This document shows, piece by piece, positions 7,108 through 9,812 of a DNA stretch of 9,812 bases (the stretch's first letter is position 1; every line of letters begins with the position of its first letter). The notes under the pieces were generated by a model, which was not told the origin of the DNA, ran no database searches, and saw nothing but the letters and a program-made list of their open reading frames with translations. The DNA is from an uncultured Eubacteriales bacterium. Its GTDB lineage: Bacteria; Bacillota; Clostridia; Oscillospirales; Acutalibacteraceae. The stretch is taken from the NCBI GenBank assembly GCA_934501135.1, contig CAKSUE010000014.1, positions 1-9,812 on the forward strand. The letters are read 5' to 3'. The position numbers and the translations under genes were made by a program.

Positions 7108-8784
7108 ATGATCTCAAATTTATACATAGAAAATATTGCTGTAATTGAAAGGGCAAGTATAGATTTTTTAAATGGATTTAATGTTATGACAGGGGAAACA
7201 GGTGCGGGTAAGTCTATAGTAATAGATTCGATAAACCTGATTCTAGGGCAAAGAGCACCAAAAGATATTATAAGATCAGGTTCCGAAAAGGCATTTGTTA
7301 GCGCGTCGTTTAGTGATTTGTCATCTGACTCTATTAAGACTATGAGGCATTTAGGTTTTGAGCCTGATGAAGATGGGCTTTTAATTATACAAAGGGAAAT
7401 TAGTCTTAATGGAAAAAATGTGTGCAGAATTAATTCAAGACCCACAACAGTGTCAACATTAAAGCAAATTGGTCAAATCCTTATAAATATTCATGGACAA
7501 CATGAAAACTTTGGGCTTTTATCTGCGGATTCACACCTTTCGTATATCGATAATATAGGTGAGTTAATTGACGATATTAATAATTTTAAAAAGGAATTTA
7601 ATAAACTTAAAGAAATACAGTCTGACTTAAATAAAATTAATTCAGATGAATCTGAAAAGGCAAGAAAAATTGATTTGCTGAAATATCAAATAGATGAAAT
7701 AGAACTGATAAATCCATTGCCAAATGAAGATGAGGAATTAAAAGCGCAGAGGGAAGTATATATAAATAGTGAGAGAATATCCACATATTTATCTGAAGCT
7801 AGATCTGCTATCAATGGTGATGAAGAAAGTTCAGGTGCATTGCAGTTACTTGAAATAGCAACAAATTCAATTTTAGATGTTTCATCGTTTGTTCCTGAAG
7901 CTGAGAAGTTATATTCTAGACTACAGGACTTAGTTTATGAATTAGAGGATTGTTCCGCCGAACTTATTGATGTATACTCGGATGTTGAGTATAACCCTAT
8001 AGAGTTAGAAAATGTAGAGGAGAGGCTAGATTCTATTTATAAATTAACAAGAAAATACGGATCAAATGTAAATGAAGTATTATCGTATTTGGAAAAAGCG
8101 AAGGATGAGTTAGAGAATATAGAGCTTTCAGAGTTAAAGGCAGAAAAATTAGAAAAAGATTTACAAGAAAGCAAAATGAATGCTACAAGATTAGCTGAAG
8201 TTTTATCTAAAAAACGCAGAAAGGTATCTGAAAGTTTTTCTAAAAGAGTAAAGGGTGAACTCGAATTTTTGGCAATGCCAGGGGTTAGATTTCAAGTGTC
8301 TAATAAAATAGGTGATTTAACCTTAAACGGAATTGACAATATGGAATTTCTAATATCCACTAATCCGGGTGAACCTCCAAAACCAATTTCAAAGATAGCA
8401 TCTGGTGGAGAATTATCGAGAATAATGCTTGCTATAAAAAGCGTTATTGCCGATAAAGATAATATTGATACACTTATATTTGATGAGGTGGATATAGGAA
8501 TCAGTGGTGGCGTATCTCAAAAGGTAGGGCTTAAACTTAAAGAAGTTTCAAAAAATCATCAGGTAATATGTGTAACACATTCAGCGCAGATTGCAGCTTT
8601 GGCAGATGCACACTTTTTAATAAATAAGATTGTTAAGAATGATAAAACATATACTAAGATAGATAAACTTAGTTATGATGCCAGAAGAAATGAACTTGCT
8701 AGAATTATAGGAGGAGAGGATATTACAGATGTAACGCTTGCAAATGCGACTGAAATACTTGAAACAGCTCAGAATAAATTATAA
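7108..8784 (+). CDS. recN: DNA repair protein RecN
   Basis: RecN is an SMC-like ATPase that gathers at double-strand breaks and helps recombinational repair. The 558-residue product is close to the usual size. The N-terminal ATPase half has Walker A GETGAGKS at 29-36 (TGETGAGKSIVIDSINLILG) and a Q-loop-region NIHGQHEN. A long charged coiled-coil region spans about 150-375, with the hinge-like middle near 250. The C-terminal ATPase half carries the ABC signature SGGELSR from 432, Walker B TLIFDEVD with D459 and E460, and the H-loop VTHSAQ with H491. The start at 7108 has AGGAAAGG seven bases upstream. A 50-base gap separates it from argR; it contains TATAAT at 7063-7068 but no fitting -35 box and no LexA-like GAAC-N4-GTT site. 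Transcription may therefore simply read through from argR. Confidence 0.97.
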   Translation: MISNLYIENIAVIERASIDFLNGFNVMTGETGAGKSIVIDSINLILGQRAPKDIIRSGSEKAFVSASFSDLSSDSIKTMRHLGFEPDEDGLLIIQREISLNGKNVCRINSRPTTVSTLKQIGQILINIHGQHENFGLLSADSHLSYIDNIGELIDDINNFKKEFNKLKEIQSDLNKINSDESEKARKIDLLKYQIDEIELINPLPNEDEELKAQREVYINSERISTYLSEARSAINGDEESSGALQLLEIATNSILDVSSFVPEAEKLYSRLQDLVYELEDCSAELIDVYSDVEYNPIELENVEERLDSIYKLTRKYGSNVNEVLSYLEKAKDELENIELSELKAEKLEKDLQESKMNATRLAEVLSKKRRKVSESFSKRVKGELEFLAMPGVRFQVSNKIGDLTLNGIDNMEFLISTNPGEPPKPISKIASGGELSRIMLAIKSVIADKDNIDTLIFDEVDIGISGGVSQKVGLKLKEVSKNHQVICVTHSAQIAALADAHFLINKIVKNDKTYTKIDKLSYDARRNELARIIGGEDITDVTLANATEILETAQNKL

Positions 8785-8787
8785 AAT
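8759..8787 (+). promoter_or_regulatory. Possible sigma-A promoter before the four-helix membrane protein
   Basis: TTGAAA (8759-8764) and TAAAAT (8782-8787) each match consensus at five of six bases and are 17 bases apart, so transcription would begin near 8794. The site overlaps the end of recN. Such matches are common by chance in AT-rich DNA, so this is only a candidate for separate expression of the next gene. Confidence 0.35.
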
Positions 8788-8809
8788 TACGTGTGATGGA
8801 GGGGATAAT

Positions 8810-9268
8810 ATGCTTAAAATAGAGAAGGGATTAAGAATCAAAAATAAAAAAATATTTATGTGGATAAGTGCATTAATTAACTTTGTGGCTGCTGCTTTGA
8901 TAATAATAGCTATATTTTCTGATAAATTTACGTCGGAACAATATGGCATTGCACTTATTTGGATTAGTGCTATAATAAATTATTCGATCAATGAAATTAT
9001 AGTGTTTAAATATAAACCAGAAACCAAAAAGTTACTTGAGAGTACTATTTCAAAAACTCAAGTGAAAGCCAAATCTAAAAGCTTTGACTTTACAATGTTA
9101 ATTTCATTAATTGCTTGTCTTATATGTTCCCTAATATTTGCTATTAATGGAACTGAAAGTTCACAGTTTATTTTAGGTATTTATGTAGCTGCGATAGTTC
9201 TATTTTTTGTTATGTTTGCAACAAAAACTTATTTTACATCTAAATTTAGGAAACACATTACTGAATAG
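8810..9268 (+). CDS. Hypothetical four-helix membrane protein
   Basis: I do not recognise this 152-residue protein. It has a basic N-terminus (KIEKGLRIKNKK) and four hydrophobic stretches at about 15-36, 45-66, 94-113 and 120-142. A charged segment (about 67-93, KYKPETKKLLESTI and beyond) lies between the second and third. The two helix pairs give a 2+2 layout, and the positive-inside rule puts both ends and the middle charged loop in the cytoplasm. I see no signal-peptide cleavage site, cysteine motif, catalytic signature or nucleotide-binding motif. The ATG at 8810 has a very strong GGAGGGG site at 8798-8804, and the upstream extension of the frame overlaps recN and is not needed. The gene starts 25 bases after recN and is followed by a strong terminator. 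It may be an accessory tail of the operon or have its own promoter. Confidence 0.8.
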   Translation: MLKIEKGLRIKNKKIFMWISALINFVAAALIIIAIFSDKFTSEQYGIALIWISAIINYSINEIIVFKYKPETKKLLESTISKTQVKAKSKSFDFTMLISLIACLICSLIFAINGTESSQFILGIYVAAIVLFFVMFATKTYFTSKFRKHITE

Positions 9269-9319
9269 ATTATCGATAAAAGGAATGGCGTATTGCTATT
9301 CCTTTTTTACTTCGATAAT
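9269..9319 (+). terminator. Two-tier intrinsic terminator ending the operon
   Basis: The inner stem pairs AAAAGGAATGGC (9278-9289) with GCTATTCCTTTT (9295-9306), with one G-U pair and loop GTATT, and runs into a six-T tract (9303-9308). An outer 8-bp stem pairs ATTATCGA (9269-9276) with TCGATAAT (9312-9319) exactly. It begins one base after the membrane-protein stop codon, so it ends the long unit and isolates the promoter downstream. Confidence 0.88.
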
Positions 9320-9342
9320 AGAAAAATATTTTTTAGAGGTAC

Positions 9343-9371
9343 TTGACAAGAAAATTACACAGTTGTATAAT
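9343..9371 (+). promoter_or_regulatory. Consensus sigma-A promoter
   Basis: TTGACA (9343-9348) and TATAAT (9366-9371) are both perfect consensus hexamers with the optimal 17-base spacer, so transcription should start near 9378. It lies just after the terminator and drives the membrane-protein/XRE pair. A promoter this strong normally needs a repressor, which fits the overlapping inverted repeat. Confidence 0.88.
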
Positions 9372-9373
9372 AC

Positions 9374-9397
9374 TTTTGCAAACAAAACTTTGCAAAA
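9374..9397 (+). promoter_or_regulatory. Candidate operator: 9-bp inverted repeat over the transcription start
   Basis: TTTTGCAAA (9374-9382) and TTTGCAAAA (9389-9397) are exact reverse complements separated by CAAAAC. Each arm contains the 8-bp palindrome TTTGCAAA, and the two copies start 14 bases apart. It begins three bases after the -10 box and covers the predicted start, an ideal place to block transcription. AAAAATAC follows rather than a T run, so it is not a terminator. The obvious candidate binder is the XRE protein encoded at 9742, but this is inference. Confidence 0.6.
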
Positions 9398-9425
9398 ATA
9401 CAATAAAACTTGTAACGGAGGTACC

Positions 9426-9737
9426 ATGAATAAAGAAGAAGTATTAAGAAAAAACCGGGAGCTAAAAAAGGATGAAGGTATTGAAAATGCAGAAAATAAG
9501 GGGAGAATGCTGGGAAAAATAGTAATTTGTCTGGTTGTTTCCTTTGAATGCTTTTTTAGTCTGTTTACTAAACAGGATGCTAGCGGGATATTATTGATAT
9601 TTTTTGCATTTATTACTGCTGAAGCGATTCCGTTATATAGATTTACACATAGAAAAACATACCTTATAACAATTATATTTGGGACTGTGGCTTCACTGTC
9701 ATTTTTAGTAAGCTATATTTTACCTTATGTGAGATAG
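9426..9737 (+). CDS. Small membrane protein, probable DUF6442 type
   Basis: The product has 103 residues. A charged N-terminal segment (MNKEEVLRKNRELKKDEGIE) is followed by hydrophobic stretches at about 29-47, 53-71 and 78-100. The N-terminal pattern MNKEE(V/I)L plus charged residues, the membrane segments and the neighbouring XRE gene resemble small Firmicute proteins I recall as DUF6442, whose function is unknown; I cannot search to confirm this. ATG 9426 has a perfect GGAGG four bases upstream. The frame extends back to 9207, but only across the terminator and promoter, so that extension is not coding. It lies under a perfect consensus promoter with an overlapping inverted repeat and is co-transcribed with the regulator four bases downstream. 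One possibility is a membrane partner that senses a signal or sequesters the regulator, but nothing in the sequence proves it. Confidence 0.8.
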   Translation: MNKEEVLRKNRELKKDEGIENAENKGRMLGKIVICLVVSFECFFSLFTKQDASGILLIFFAFITAEAIPLYRFTHRKTYLITIIFGTVASLSFLVSYILPYVR

Positions 9738-9741
9738 CAAT

Positions 9742-9812
9742 ATGAATGATAAATTAATATTGAAAAATAATTTAAAGGTAGCCAGAGCGGAAAAGAATAT
9801 TTCACAGTCTTA
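9742..9812 (+). CDS. XRE-type helix-turn-helix regulator, 3'-truncated
   Basis: Only the first 23 residues are visible before the window ends. LKNNLKVARAEKNISQS is the typical first helix and the beginning of the second in short (about 65-70 residue) Cro/C1-type regulators, which often begin with just this kind of LKVARAEKNISQ sequence. The ATG at 9742 is four bases after the membrane-protein stop; no strong ribosome site is visible, so translation is probably coupled. It is likely to regulate its own promoter through the inverted repeat at 9374-9397. The family call is good; target and effector are unknown. Confidence 0.75.
   Translation, partial: MNDKLILKNNLKVARAEKNISQS

Noticed and set aside
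7086..7445. Reverse-strand open frame of 119 codons over the start of recN
   Set aside because: It is antisense to the Walker A region of recN and lacks recognisable motifs; explained by low-GC codon use.
9374..9397. The inverted repeat as a terminator or attachment site
   Set aside because: No T run follows, it lies at a transcription start, and no integrase or mobile-element gene is present.
9207..9425. Upstream extension of the small membrane-protein frame
   Set aside because: It crosses the end of the previous gene, the terminator and the consensus promoter, and the strong GGAGG site belongs to ATG 9426.

Overview
The window is AT-rich DNA, by eye about one third G+C, with tightly packed genes all on the + strand, strong Shine-Dalgarno sites and frequent TTG/GTG starts. 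Gene content and order (TsaD-like protein, xseA, xseB, ispA, dxs, tlyA, nadK, argR, recN) match the housekeeping cluster found in many low-GC Firmicutes, especially anaerobic Clostridia. The sequence does not allow a genus to be named.

Positions 1-9268 look like one long transcription unit. It opens with the C-terminal 224 residues of a TsaD/Kae1-type paralogue cut by the window edge. Next come both subunits of exonuclease VII (xseA, xseB), farnesyl diphosphate synthase (ispA), DXP synthase (dxs), the TlyA rRNA 2'-O-methyltransferase, NAD kinase, the arginine repressor ArgR and the repair ATPase RecN. An unrecognised four-helix membrane protein follows. Junctions are overlapping or only a few bases apart, except for 31-50-base gaps before ispA, dxs and recN. 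A strong two-tier hairpin with a T run (9269-9319) closes the unit. ispA and dxs together supply isoprenoids through the MEP route. XseA/XseB and RecN serve DNA repair. The rest are linked mainly by conserved synteny.

The main anomaly is in dxs. An in-frame TAA interrupts an otherwise complete, well-conserved 620-codon gene. The local sequence is best explained by two compensating one-base changes in adjacent homopolymers, an extra G and a missing A. It is therefore either a sequence error or a very recent lesion.

Positions 9320-9812 start a separate unit. It has a perfect consensus sigma-A promoter (TTGACA, 17 bases, TATAAT), and a 9-bp perfect inverted repeat lies over the expected transcription start. 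A small two- or three-helix membrane protein that resembles the DUF6442 type follows, then, four bases on, the start of a short XRE-type DNA-binding protein cut by the window end. This looks like a self-contained regulator/membrane-protein module with a visible candidate operator, and it is the least understood part of the window. I saw no RNA genes, mobile elements or CRISPR arrays.
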